Notes under the pieces: generated by a model
The model's input: only the letters and a program-made list of their open reading frames with translations
The model's database searches: none
Told to the model about the DNA's origin: nothing
From: Hyphococcus sp.
Lineage (GTDB): Bacteria > Pseudomonadota > Alphaproteobacteria > Caulobacterales > Parvularculaceae
Direction: 5' to 3'
NCBI GenBank assembly: GCA_028281665.1
Contig: JANQJK010000027.1
Location: forward strand, 1-64,000
Length of the DNA: 64,000 nucleotides
In this document: one piece after another, positions 27,017 to 35,412 of the stretch
Position numbering within the stretch: the first letter of the stretch is position 1
How the letters are laid out: each line of letters starts with the position of its first letter
Position numbers and translations under genes: made by a program

Positions 27017-27820
27017 CTACATTTGAAACCGGTCGCCGAGATAGACGCGCCGCACGTCCTTGTCGCCGACAATGTCGCCAGGCGCGCCTTCCAGCAGCAC
27101 CTCGCCTTCGTGAATGATGTATGCGCGGTCGATGATATCGAGCGTCTCGCGAACATTATGGTCCGTGATCAGAACGCCGAGCCCCCGATCTTTGAGATGC
27201 GCGACAAGCTCGCGTATCTCGGCAATGGCCAGCGGGTCGATGCCGGCGAAAGGTTCGTCAAGCAGCATGTAGGACGGCGCCGTCGCGAGGGCCCGCGCGA
27301 TTTCCACGCGGCGACGCTCGCCGCCGGAGAGCGCCAGCGCCGGCGCGCCGCGCAGATGCGTAACGTGAAATTCGTTAAGGAGGTCGTCGATAATTGCCTG
27401 CTGGCGATCCTTGTTCTTTTCGACAAGCTCGACAACGGCGCGCAGATTCTGTTCGACCGTCAGGCCGCGAAAGATCGATGCTTCCTGCGGCAGGTAGCCG
27501 AGACCGAGGCGCGCGCGCTGGTACATGGGAAGGGCGGTCGCGTCGTGGCCGTCGATGGAGATGGATCCCCGGTCAGCGGGAATGAGCCCCGTAATCATGT
27601 AAAAACAGGTGGTCTTGCCGGCGCCGTTCGGGCCGAGCAGGCCGACGACTTCGCCGCGTTTGACGCTCATGGAGACGCCGCGAACCACCGGCCGGCGTTT
27701 GAACGACTTGCCGAGGTTCTCCGCAATGAGCGCGCCGCCGCCTGCAACCACGGCGGGCTGATGACGGGCGGCTTCGGCGTCGGTTATTTCTGGCGTCGTG
27801 TCACTCATGGCTATGCTCAT
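27017..27820 (-). CDS. lptB: LPS export ABC transporter ATPase LptB
   Basis: 267 residues. An ABC ATPase with Walker A GPNGAGKTT, signature LSGGERRR and Walker B YMLLDEPFAG. The extra ~25 N-terminal residues are typical of alphaproteobacterial LptB. A dimer of LptB drives LPS extraction from the inner membrane with LptF and LptG, both encoded in this window at 47-48 kb. Start at 27820 is supported by GAAAAGG five bases upstream. It is 46 bases after lptA. Confidence 0.96.
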   Translation of the reverse strand: MSIAMSDTTPEITDAEAARHQPAVVAGGGALIAENLGKSFKRRPVVRGVSMSVKRGEVVGLLGPNGAGKTTCFYMITGLIPADRGSISIDGHDATALPMYQRARLGLGYLPQEASIFRGLTVEQNLRAVVELVEKNKDRQQAIIDDLLNEFHVTHLRGAPALALSGGERRRVEIARALATAPSYMLLDEPFAGIDPLAIAEIRELVAHLKDRGLGVLITDHNVRETLDIIDRAYIIHEGEVLLEGAPGDIVGDKDVRRVYLGDRFQM

Positions 27821-27866
27821 TAAGGCCTTTTCTCTTTAAGGATCGGTGAAGTTTCAATTTTAACGA

Positions 27867-28340
27867 TCAGGTTTGTTCGTCGCCGTCAGCGTAGAAAATA
27901 CCTCGAATTCGCTGGCCTGCGGCCGGCTTAAATTTAACCATTCCCGTATCGATCCAGAACGTGACGGCCCCGGCGGACATGATCTGTTTGCCCTGGGTGA
28001 CGATCACGTTCTCCATAACCGTAATGGTGCGCGCCTCATTGTCGAAAAACAGGCGCTTGCCGGTAATGGCTTCCTTGCCGTTGGAATAGCGGACGGACCC
28101 GGTGGCGGTAATGGAAGAAAACTCACCCTCTTCGGAGACATTCGCCTCAAGGCGGTCGGCGGCGAGGATGGAGTCTTCCTGAACGACCCTGACATTGCCC
28201 GTCCAGATGGCGATGTTGTCCTGAAATTCCGCCGTATCGCCGGTGATGTCGATCGGCGCGTCGCTTTCGGCGGCAAATTGCGCGTTTGCGGCGCCAGCCG
28301 CTGCAAACGCCATAATTATTCCCAGCGCGATAATTCTCAT
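27867..28340 (-). CDS. lptA: Periplasmic LPS transport protein LptA
   Basis: 157 residues. A signal peptide (about 1-21, ending AANAQFA) is followed by the OstA/LptA beta-jellyroll with DAPIDITGDTAEFQDNIAIWTGNVRVVQEDSILAAD-type strands that also occur at the start of LptD. LptA polymerises into the periplasmic bridge carrying LPS to LptD. Its ATG overlaps the lptC stop by four bases, so translation is coupled. Confidence 0.94.
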   Translation of the reverse strand: MRIIALGIIMAFAAAGAANAQFAAESDAPIDITGDTAEFQDNIAIWTGNVRVVQEDSILAADRLEANVSEEGEFSSITATGSVRYSNGKEAITGKRLFFDNEARTITVMENVIVTQGKQIMSAGAVTFWIDTGMVKFKPAAGQRIRGIFYADGDEQT

Positions 28341-29086
28341 TCTTCTTCTTTCCCGTCTTCCCCGTCGCGGAGCGCCGGTAAGGCGATCTCCCCCTTGCCC
28401 GGATAAATACGCATGCTGACATTGCCCTCGAACACGACGCGCCCGTCCTCGCGAAACGCTTTCATTCTGTCCGCCTGCAATGTTGCGCCGTCAGGCCCTT
28501 CCGCGCCGACGCCGGCGTCGCTCGTGACGATCTGATCCTTGATCAACACGGTCGCCACCGGCGCGCGTAGCACATAGGTGTCGGCGCCGAGCGCGTGTTC
28601 CAGCGTCACCGACCGGTTCAGGGTCAGAATATTGTCCTCGGAACGATAAAGCCCGCTTTCAGCGGTAACGACTGACGCCTCGCCGTTGCCGCCCTGCACG
28701 GCGCGCGGGCTTTCGAGCTGTATGACGTCCTTGGTCGCCGGATCCTGCGAGGCGGAGATCGCCGTAATCTCGAACGGCTTGCCTTTGTCGTCGACGCCGG
28801 CGAAGCGGGGATTGGCCATGCGGAGTTCTTCGGTCGACGCGGTGATGGTTTTGAAATCATCGAGAAACGCCTGATCGACCGGATTGGATCGGGTGTTGAA
28901 GATAAAGGCGACGATCAGGAGGACGGCGAGGATGGGGAGCGCAATGCGCAGGCGCCGCACGAAGCGAGACCGGGCCGCGGCGTCCTCGCCGGTGGTGCGC
29001 GAGCGGAATACAAGGCTGTCGAGGGCGCGGTCGCCTTTCACCGACTTTCCGCGCGCCGGGATATCCTTGATGGTCGCTTCGCTCAT
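28337..29086 (-). CDS. lptC: LPS export protein LptC
   Basis: 249 residues from ATG 29086; an upstream in-frame ATG at 29290 would overlap rnd and add unlike-protein sequence. One membrane anchor (about 47-65, IALPILAVLLIVAFIF) is followed by a periplasmic LptC jellyroll, including VTLEHALGADTYVLRAP and the Y.G.G.I C-terminal strand. LptC links the LptBFG transporter to LptA. It begins the lptC-lptA-lptB block just downstream of rnd. Confidence 0.92.
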   Translation of the reverse strand: MSEATIKDIPARGKSVKGDRALDSLVFRSRTTGEDAAARSRFVRRLRIALPILAVLLIVAFIFNTRSNPVDQAFLDDFKTITASTEELRMANPRFAGVDDKGKPFEITAISASQDPATKDVIQLESPRAVQGGNGEASVVTAESGLYRSEDNILTLNRSVTLEHALGADTYVLRAPVATVLIKDQIVTSDAGVGAEGPDGATLQADRMKAFREDGRVVFEGNVSMRIYPGKGEIALPALRDGEDGKEEE

Positions 29087-29211
29087 GAAATTTCGTCGTC
29101 TGATCAATTGCCGCGTCGCTTGCGGGCGGCGCTTTTCCCCACGAATTTCAATATAGTGGCGCTGACGGCAATGGGAAGCGCCGAACGCCGAAAACAGGGC
29201 GCTGCCGCCCC

Positions 29212-29826
29212 CTAGCTGTGGGCAAAAATGTCGATTTCGGGCCAGCCCGCGAGGTCCAGGGCCGCCCGGGTCGGCAGAAACCGGAAGCATTCCGCGGCGA
29301 TATCCGCGCGCGCCTCCCGGGCGAGCATCAGCTCCAGCTTCTCGCGCAGGGCGTGGAGGTGGAGGACGTCGGACGCTGCGTACTGTATTTGCGCGTCGCT
29401 AAGGGTCTCCGCGCCCCAGTCAGACGACTGCTGCTGTTTCGACAGATCGACGCCGAGCAGCTCTCTCGTGATGTCTTTAAGGCCGTGACGGTCCGTATAG
29501 GTGCGCGAAAGCCTGGAGGCGATTTTCGTGCAGTAAACCGGCTTGGTGTCGACCTTCAGCCAATGCTGAAACGCGGCGATGTCGAAACGGGCGAAATGAA
29601 AGATTTTGAGGATGTTCGGGTCCGTCAGAAGCGCCTTCAGGTTCGGTGCGTCGTAGGTATTGCGGTCGAGCTGAACGAGGTGAGCGTCGCCGTCGCCGGC
29701 CGAGATCTGCACGACGCACAAGGCGTCCCGATGGGGAATAAGGCCCATGGTCTCGCTGTCGATGGCGACGATCTCGCCGAGATCGAGGCCGTCCGGAAGA
29801 TCGCCCTTGTGAACGTGGTTCGTCAT
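29212..29826 (-). CDS. rnd: Ribonuclease D family 3'-5' exonuclease
   Basis: 204 residues, a DEDDy exonuclease domain only. Exo I is IVAIDSETMGL, Exo II includes IFHFARFDIAAFQHWL, and Exo III is YAASDVLHLHAL. It lacks the HRDC domains of E. coli RNase D, as is usual for the short alphaproteobacterial form located before lptC. It probably trims stable RNA 3' ends. The ATG at 29826 fits the family start. Confidence 0.92.
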   Translation of the reverse strand: MTNHVHKGDLPDGLDLGEIVAIDSETMGLIPHRDALCVVQISAGDGDAHLVQLDRNTYDAPNLKALLTDPNILKIFHFARFDIAAFQHWLKVDTKPVYCTKIASRLSRTYTDRHGLKDITRELLGVDLSKQQQSSDWGAETLSDAQIQYAASDVLHLHALREKLELMLAREARADIAAECFRFLPTRAALDLAGWPEIDIFAHS

Positions 29827-29893
29827 CGTTGCCTGTTCGTCCTCTGTGCCCTGACAATAGCCGGGCGAGACCTAACAATTTCAAAACACCCGA

Positions 29894-31054
29894 TCACGCA
29901 GATTTCCTGACGATCACGGAGCCGGCGGAGTAGCCGGCGCCGAAGGCGCAGATGACGCCCACATCGCCCGCCGCAAAGTCGCTGCGGTGCTTGTGAAATG
30001 CGATAATGGACCCGGCCGCCGATGTGTTGGCGTATTCGTCAAGGACCACCGGCGCTTCCGTTCTGTTTGCGTCCCGCCCAAGTACCTTCCGGGCGATGAA
30101 CTCATTCATGGCGAGATTGGCCTGATGCAGCCAGAAGCGCTTGACCGCGTCCGGCGCAACGCCGACGCTCGCCAGATGGTCGCTGATGCATTCGCTCACC
30201 ATCGGGACGACTTCCTTGAAGACCTTGCGCCCTTCCTGAACGAACAATTTATCGGTGTGCGGGTCGTTCTGCGCATCGGGGGCGGCGCCCGTCTCCCGTT
30301 CGCAGTGATTGAGGAAACCAAAATTGTTTCGGATGTTGTTGGAAAACTTGGTCAGGAGTTTTGTACCAAGAATGTCCCATGCATCGCCCTTGGACGGTCC
30401 GTCCGCACGCTCAAGCATGACGGCGGTTGCGACGTCGCCGAAAATAAAATGACTGTCGCGGTCGCGGAAGTTCAGGTGCGCGGTGCAGATCTCCGGGTTG
30501 ACCATGAGGATGCGCCGCGCGCCCGCGCGGATGAGCCCGAGACCGGTTTCAATGCCGAACGCTGCGGACGCGCAGGCGACATTCATGTCGAAACCGAACC
30601 CGTCGATCCCGAGGGCGTCCTGTATTTCGACGGCGACGGCGGGATAACCGCGCTGCATGTTCGAGGCGGCGCAAATGACGCCGTCAATGTCCGCCGGTTT
30701 GAGGTCGGCGGCGCGCATGGCGTCGCGCGCCGCGAAGACGGCGATTTCGGAGAGGACCGCAAGGTCGCCGTTCGGCCGCTCGGGGATGCGCGGCGCCATG
30801 CGGGACGTGTCGAGAATGCCGTCGCGGTCGATACAGTAGCGCGATTTGATGCCCGAGGCTTTTTCCACGAACTCCGCGGACGATTTCTGAAGCGGTTCCG
30901 TTGCGCCGCGTTCGATGTCGGCTGCGTTCGCCGCGTTATATTCGTCAACATACTTATTGAATGATGCGACCAGCTCATCATTGGAAATAGCGTTTGGCGG
31001 CGTATAGAGGCCGGTCGCGACGATGCGGACATCGGCGTTTGTGTTACTTGTCAT
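29894..31054 (-). CDS. Beta-ketoacyl-ACP synthase III family protein
   Basis: 386 residues from ATG 31054 (an upstream ATG at 31114 adds 20 basic residues). Thiolase fold with the FabH-type triad: C161 in NVACASAAFG, His in FWLHQANLAMN and Asn in YANTSAAG. It is longer than FabH because of an N-terminal insertion (about 25-80), a trait of a distinct subgroup used to condense longer or unusual acyl starters. No other fatty acid gene lies next to it, so the exact substrate is unknown. It is upstream of rnd in the same orientation. Confidence 0.88.
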   Translation of the reverse strand: MTSNTNADVRIVATGLYTPPNAISNDELVASFNKYVDEYNAANAADIERGATEPLQKSSAEFVEKASGIKSRYCIDRDGILDTSRMAPRIPERPNGDLAVLSEIAVFAARDAMRAADLKPADIDGVICAASNMQRGYPAVAVEIQDALGIDGFGFDMNVACASAAFGIETGLGLIRAGARRILMVNPEICTAHLNFRDRDSHFIFGDVATAVMLERADGPSKGDAWDILGTKLLTKFSNNIRNNFGFLNHCERETGAAPDAQNDPHTDKLFVQEGRKVFKEVVPMVSECISDHLASVGVAPDAVKRFWLHQANLAMNEFIARKVLGRDANRTEAPVVLDEYANTSAAGSIIAFHKHRSDFAAGDVGVICAFGAGYSAGSVIVRKSA

Positions 31055-31126
31055 GCCGTCGTGCTTTCGAATCTCATGTCCGCGCAATGTGCGCCGAACC
31101 TGCCGCCGGTGCAACCAGTCCGGAGG

Positions 31127-31720
31127 CTAGCGTGCGTGCTTTTGAACGGCCTTCCAGCGCGGACAGCCCGTTTCATGGTCGTTCACCATGCCGACGGCCT
31201 GCATGAAGGCATAGACGATGACGGGCCCGCAGAACTTGAAGCCGCGGGCCTTCAGCGCCTTCGACATGGCCTCGCTTTCGGGTGATTTCACCGGAATGGA
31301 TTTCTGCGTTTTAATGCGGTTCACAATGGGCGCGCCGCCGACAAAGTCCCAGAGGAAGTCGCTGAAGGCGCCGTTGCCCGCCTCCATGATATCGAGCCAG
31401 ATGCGGGCGTTGCCGATCGTTGCGTCAATCTTCGACTTCGACCGGATGATCCCTGCGTCGTTCATCAGGCGTTCGATTTTTTTGGGCGTATAGCGGACAA
31501 TTTTCTCCGGATTGAAGCCGTCAAAGGCTTTTCGAAAATTGTCGCGCTTGTAGAGGATCGTTCGCCACGAAAGCCCCGCCTGAAAGCCGTCAAGCATAAG
31601 CTTCTCAAACAGCGCACGGTCGTCGTATTCCGGAACACCCCATTCCTCATCGTGGTAGCTGCGGTAGAGCTCGTCGTCTTCCGGCGCCCACAGGCAATGA
31701 AGTTTTTTCCTGGCGGGCAT
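31127..31720 (-). CDS. tag: DNA-3-methyladenine glycosylase I
   Basis: 197 residues. Zinc-snap residues characteristic of Tag are present: Cys in HCLWA near the N terminus, His in YHDEEWG, and His/Cys in NDHETGCPRW near the C terminus. The catalytic-pocket sequence FEKLMLDGFQAGLSW is conserved. It excises 3-methyladenine from alkylated DNA. It starts three bases after ygfZ ends, on the same strand. Confidence 0.96.
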   Translation of the reverse strand: MPARKKLHCLWAPEDDELYRSYHDEEWGVPEYDDRALFEKLMLDGFQAGLSWRTILYKRDNFRKAFDGFNPEKIVRYTPKKIERLMNDAGIIRSKSKIDATIGNARIWLDIMEAGNGAFSDFLWDFVGGAPIVNRIKTQKSIPVKSPESEAMSKALKARGFKFCGPVIVYAFMQAVGMVNDHETGCPRWKAVQKHAR

Positions 31721-31723
31721 TGG

Positions 31724-32497
31724 TCAGTCCGTGGTCATGTAAGGCGGGCGCGTCAGTTGTATCGTTATGTCGCCCGCCTGGATTGCTTCACCGGCGTCGA
31801 TGGCGTTCTGCCACCTGTCCAGCCGGATCATGGCGAGCGCCGCGCCGTCAACGCCGGACATGACATGCCCGAGAGTCGATTCCCCGGCGACAACCGGCGT
31901 CTCCTTTGCCGGCGGCGGGCCATCGAATGTCGCGATCAATGTGCGTTTTCGAGCCGATCCCTTGCGCTTCATGCGGCTTGCGACTTCCTGACCGACGAAA
32001 CACCCTTTCTTGTAATCGACGCCGTTGAGGAGATCGAAATTAACGTCCATGGGAAAGATCTCGTCCGAACCAAAATCCGCGCCCCATTCAGGAACGCCTG
32101 CGGCGATGCGGCGCGCGTGGTACGCCGCATCGGGTTCAACGCCGCCGATTTCGCTCACCGGTTTGATTGCGCGTCCGTTGTTTTCCTCCGCGCCTTGAAC
32201 GATGCAGACCGCTCGCTCCTCATCCAGGCGAATGTCCGCCTTGGCGCGCAGCCGATACAGCGTCAGCCGCTTGACAAAGGCGTCGGCGGCGTCGGTCGCA
32301 ATATCGAAATGATAGCCGTCGGACGCTGCCGCGATATAAAAGTCAAACAGGATTTTCCCCTGCGGCGTTAACAAGGCGGAGAGGCAGGCGCCGTTTTCCG
32401 GCGGCCCATTTGTGACAAGACCGGAAAGCAACGCCGTCGCGTCTGCTCCCGCCACCGATACGACCGAGCGTTCTGGCAAAACTCTGAGATTGGTCAT
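31724..32497 (-). CDS. ygfZ: YgfZ/GcvT-family folate-binding Fe-S maintenance protein
   Basis: 257 residues. The YgfZ signature is clear: KKGCFVGQEVASRMKRKG, whose cysteine is needed for function. The fold is that of the aminomethyltransferase GcvT, but it acts in folate-dependent repair or assembly of certain Fe-S enzymes such as MiaB. It is divergent from pyrC, whose ATG is 66 bases away, and precedes tag. Confidence 0.93.
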   Translation of the reverse strand: MTNLRVLPERSVVSVAGADATALLSGLVTNGPPENGACLSALLTPQGKILFDFYIAAASDGYHFDIATDAADAFVKRLTLYRLRAKADIRLDEERAVCIVQGAEENNGRAIKPVSEIGGVEPDAAYHARRIAAGVPEWGADFGSDEIFPMDVNFDLLNGVDYKKGCFVGQEVASRMKRKGSARKRTLIATFDGPPPAKETPVVAGESTLGHVMSGVDGAALAMIRLDRWQNAIDAGEAIQAGDITIQLTRPPYMTTD

Positions 32498-32562
32498 GGC
32501 CCGCCATGTAAGCGGTTCTTGAGCGTTTGCAAAGCGTTGCGGGGTGCGCGTAAGAAGTCATC

Positions 32563-33636
32563 ATGACCGCTACTGACAACGTTACCGCGCCAGACGCGCT
32601 TGTGATCCGCCGGCCGGACGACTGGCATGTCCACCTTCGCGACGGGGAGATGCTGAGCGCCGTTGCAAACTACACGGCGCGCCAGTTTGCGCGAGCCATC
32701 GTCATGCCGAACCTTGTCGAGCCGGTGACGACGCCGGCGGCGGCGGCGGCCTATCGCGACCGGATCATGGCGGCGCTCGGCGACGATGCGGATTTCACGC
32801 CGCTGATGACCTGTTACCTGACCGACGAGGCGGACGCCGGGGCAATCGTTGCGGGACATCGGGACGGCGTCTTTACCGCGTGCAAGCTCTATCCGGCGAA
32901 CGCCACGACAAATTCCAGTCACGGCGTCACGGATGTCAAAAACATCTATCCGGCGCTTGAAGCGATGCAGCGGGCAGGGATGCCGCTGCTTGTTCATGGG
33001 GAAGTGACGGACGCGGATATCGACGTCTTTGATCGCGAGGCGGTGTTTATCGAGCGGGTGCTGTCGCCGCTCACGAAAGAGTTTCCTGCGCTTAAAGTCG
33101 TGTTCGAACATGTGACGACCGCCGACGCCGTGGAATTCGTTTCGGCGGCGGGCGCCAATGTGGCCGCGACGATTACGCCGCATCATCTCGAATATAATCG
33201 CAACGCCATGTTTCAGGGCGGCATTCGTCCGCATTATTACTGCCTGCCCGTCGCCAAGCGCGAACGACACCGGCAGGCGCTGAGAAAAGCGGCGACATCC
33301 GGGTCGGCGAAATTCTTTCTGGGTACGGACTCTGCGCCCCATACAGTCAGCGCAAAGGAATCGGCCTGCGGCTGCGCCGGGGTGTTCAATGCGCCCTATG
33401 CGCTCGAAAGCTATGCAAAGACGTTTGAGGAAGAAGGCGCGCTGGACAGGCTTGAAGGGTTCGCCAGCATTCACGGACCCAATTTTTATGGAATGCCGTT
33501 GAACGCGTCCCGCATTGTCTTGTCGCGCAACCCGGTGTCCGTGCCGGACGTAATCGAGGCAGCGCCAGAACCCGTTGTGCCGTTTCATGCAGGGGAAACG
33601 CTGGCCTGGCGATTCGACGGAGCGGATCAATCTTAG
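32563..33636 (+). CDS. pyrC: Dihydroorotase (class II, PyrC)
   Basis: 357 residues. It starts with the metal motif [16 protein letters not shown]; the lysine expected to be carboxylated is in [12 protein letters not shown]; further metal histidines are in LVHGEVTD and FEHVTT, and the metal aspartate is in LGTDSAPH. It closes dihydroorotate in pyrimidine synthesis. It is of the short homodimeric E. coli type, and length is standard. Its stop overlaps the stop of a small minus-strand ORF by four bases. Confidence 0.97.
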   Translation: MTATDNVTAPDALVIRRPDDWHVHLRDGEMLSAVANYTARQFARAIVMPNLVEPVTTPAAAAAYRDRIMAALGDDADFTPLMTCYLTDEADAGAIVAGHRDGVFTACKLYPANATTNSSHGVTDVKNIYPALEAMQRAGMPLLVHGEVTDADIDVFDREAVFIERVLSPLTKEFPALKVVFEHVTTADAVEFVSAAGANVAATITPHHLEYNRNAMFQGGIRPHYYCLPVAKRERHRQALRKAATSGSAKFFLGTDSAPHTVSAKESACGCAGVFNAPYALESYAKTFEEEGALDRLEGFASIHGPNFYGMPLNASRIVLSRNPVSVPDVIEAAPEPVVPFHAGETLAWRFDGADQS

Positions 33637-33752
33637 TCTGTCGCGTGCGCGCAGTCTTTTAGTATCTCCGCGCGCTTGCTTGCAACATGAAAAACACCGG
33701 CGGCGCCTGACACGATCAAGACCGCGACAAACGCGCAGGCTCTATTCATCAT
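33633..33752 (-). CDS. Putative 39-residue membrane or secreted peptide
   Basis: A short ORF encoding [17 protein letters not shown] followed by a short hydrophilic tail ending in KDCAHATD. It has a single N-terminal hydrophobic segment with a basic start, like a signal anchor. The ATG lies inside the last codons of the upstream TIGR02301-type gene (stop TAG at 33742-33744), an arrangement that allows coupled translation. I recognise no family. It may be a real small membrane protein or a chance ORF; two cysteines and the hydrophobic start favour the former only weakly. Confidence 0.4.
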   Translation of the reverse strand: MMNRACAFVAVLIVSGAAGVFHVASKRAEILKDCAHATD

Positions 33753-34194
33753 TACTCTGAGGAATCGTCAGGATCAGCGGGCCGTCCTCAAAGCGTTCCG
33801 CTTCGCGCAGCGGCGCTGACAGGCGCCCGACAAGCCGGCGTGCGAAGACCGCCCGCGCCGCCGCATGGTCGCGGGCGCGGCGGTTGCATGCGGGGAAATG
33901 ATCGCCGGCGTTGCGATAGCCGTCGTTGAAACGCTTCACCATTTCCTCGCGCGCTTCAAAGGGGGGCTGTTCGAGGTCAACCAGCCGTTTCATCCGGTCG
34001 CGCCAGATATCGCTCTCAAGTCGGGGCTCGCACACCCGGCGTATGTGATGCATTTCGCCAAAGACGCTCGCAAGCTCGACAAGGTCGCGCTGACGCTGCT
34101 GGTATTCATCGGCTGACTGGGATTGCGCCGCTGCTGCACCCATGAGCGCCAGCGCCGCCGCGCCGACCAACAATGTCGTTCGGGTCGAATTCAT
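33742..34194 (-). CDS. TIGR02301-type conserved secreted protein
   Basis: 150 residues with a signal peptide (about 1-22, ending AAAAQ). The mature part has YQQRQRDLVELASVFGEMHHIRRVC, a WRDRMKRL segment and FNDGYR, the pattern of the alphaproteobacterial TIGR02301 family of unknown function. Two conserved cysteines (HHIRRVC and FPACN) may form a disulfide. It lies 50 bases downstream of the Nudix gene on the same strand and overlaps a possible small ORF. Confidence 0.85.
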   Translation of the reverse strand: MNSTRTTLLVGAAALALMGAAAAQSQSADEYQQRQRDLVELASVFGEMHHIRRVCEPRLESDIWRDRMKRLVDLEQPPFEAREEMVKRFNDGYRNAGDHFPACNRRARDHAAARAVFARRLVGRLSAPLREAERFEDGPLILTIPQSNDE

Positions 34195-34244
34195 GACGTT
34201 TCCCTATCGGCCCTTTGTAACCGAATTGCGGCGGCTTTTCGACA

Positions 34245-34676
34245 TTACGTCTTTCGCCCCTTTTCGCGGCATTCGATGGCCATGGCGACGGCGCGGCGGG
34301 TCTCATCCCAGGAAAGGCGCTCGCGGGCTTCATCGAAGGAAAAAAACGCCGCGTCCGCCGCATCGTCGGCGGCGACCGGTTCGCCGGCGACCCATTCGGC
34401 ATGATAATCCACCATCACTGTATGGGTGAGCTGGCCCGTGTCCTCGGGCATGGCCTCGAAGACGCCAATGAGGCCGCCGATCTCGATCGTCATCCCCGTT
34501 TCCTCCATGACTTCGCGCCTGACGCCGTCTTCCAGGCGCTCGCCGAATTCGAGGCCGCCGCCGGGGATCGACCAGTGCCCTTTGAAGGGCGGTCTGCCCC
34601 GCTTCACCAGCAGGACTTCCTCGCCCCGAAAAACAACGGCGCCGACGCCAATGCGGATTGTTTCGTTCTTCGCCAT
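34245..34676 (-). CDS. Nudix hydrolase
   Basis: 143 residues from ATG 34676. The Nudix box is complete, starting GGGLEFGE and ending REVMEETGM. The region GVGAVVFRGEEVLLVKRGRPPFKGHWSIPGG fits the ADP-ribose pyrophosphatase/NUDT-like subgroup that hydrolyses nucleoside diphosphate derivatives. Substrate cannot be given. The ATG is 22 bases from the divergent yedK ATG, so the two share a promoter region. Confidence 0.92.
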   Translation of the reverse strand: MAKNETIRIGVGAVVFRGEEVLLVKRGRPPFKGHWSIPGGGLEFGERLEDGVRREVMEETGMTIEIGGLIGVFEAMPEDTGQLTHTVMVDYHAEWVAGEPVAADDAADAAFFSFDEARERLSWDETRRAVAMAIECREKGRKT

Positions 34677-34698
34677 GGACGCCCTATACTCCGATCCC

Positions 34699-35376
34699 AT
34701 GTGCGGACGCTATCATTTGAATTCGACGCCGAAAGACCTGTCGGAGCATTTCGACGTGGACATCCGGGACAACTTTCCGCCGCGTTTCAATATTGCGCCG
34801 ACCCAGCCTATCGCGACAATCCGGATGAGCGAACGGCGCAACCGCGAATACGCTCTGATGCGGTGGGGGTTTGTCCCGTCCTGGGCGAAGGGGGAATATC
34901 TGCAACGGCTCGGATCGAAACCGTTGATCAATGCCCGGGCGGAGACGGTTACGGAAAAACCTACCTTTCGTTCCGCATACAAGCGTCGGCGCTGCCTGAT
35001 ACCGGCCGATGGGTTTTACGAGTGGAAAGGCAAGGCTGGCGCCAAGCAGCCATTCAATATTACGCGCGGCGGCTTGTTCGGATTCGCGGGGCTCTGGGAA
35101 ACGGCGGTTGACGCCGATGGCGGCGAGGTCGACACCTGCGCCATCCTCACCATCGCAGCCGGACCTGACATTAAGACGCTGCACAGCCGTGAGCCCGTCG
35201 TCATCGCGCCGGAACACTACGAACTGTGGCTCACCGCCGATGAGCGCGATCTTGAGTTTCTGGAAGACCTTCTGCGCCCGGCGCCGAAAGCAACATGGCT
35301 TCACTATCCAGTCGATAAGGCGGTGGGCTCGCCGCGAAACGACGGGCCGGAACTGTTGAAGGAAGTGGCGATTTAG
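34699..35376 (+). CDS. yedK: SOS response-associated peptidase-like abasic-site protein YedK/HMCES
   Basis: 225 residues beginning MCGRYHLN. Cysteine 2 must become the N-terminal residue to form the thiazolidine DNA-protein crosslink, which fixes the start at 34699. The other active-site residues are visible: N78 in LINARAET, E108 in GFYEWK and H162 in LHSREPVV. The family shields abasic sites in single-stranded DNA. Length is typical. It is divergent from the Nudix gene. Confidence 0.95.
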   Translation: MCGRYHLNSTPKDLSEHFDVDIRDNFPPRFNIAPTQPIATIRMSERRNREYALMRWGFVPSWAKGEYLQRLGSKPLINARAETVTEKPTFRSAYKRRRCLIPADGFYEWKGKAGAKQPFNITRGGLFGFAGLWETAVDADGGEVDTCAILTIAAGPDIKTLHSREPVVIAPEHYELWLTADERDLEFLEDLLRPAPKATWLHYPVDKAVGSPRNDGPELLKEVAI

Positions 35377-35412
35377 ACGGGGCGGGCCATTTTTGCACTT
35401 ACAAATGCGATC

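Noticed and set aside
29987-30964. Long + strand frame opposite the KAS III gene
   Set aside because: GC-rich shadow of a well supported minus-strand gene; its translation has no recognisable motifs.
32494-33630. 378-residue minus-strand frame opposite pyrC
   Set aside because: Antisense of a clear dihydroorotase; arginine/histidine-rich composition typical of shadows.
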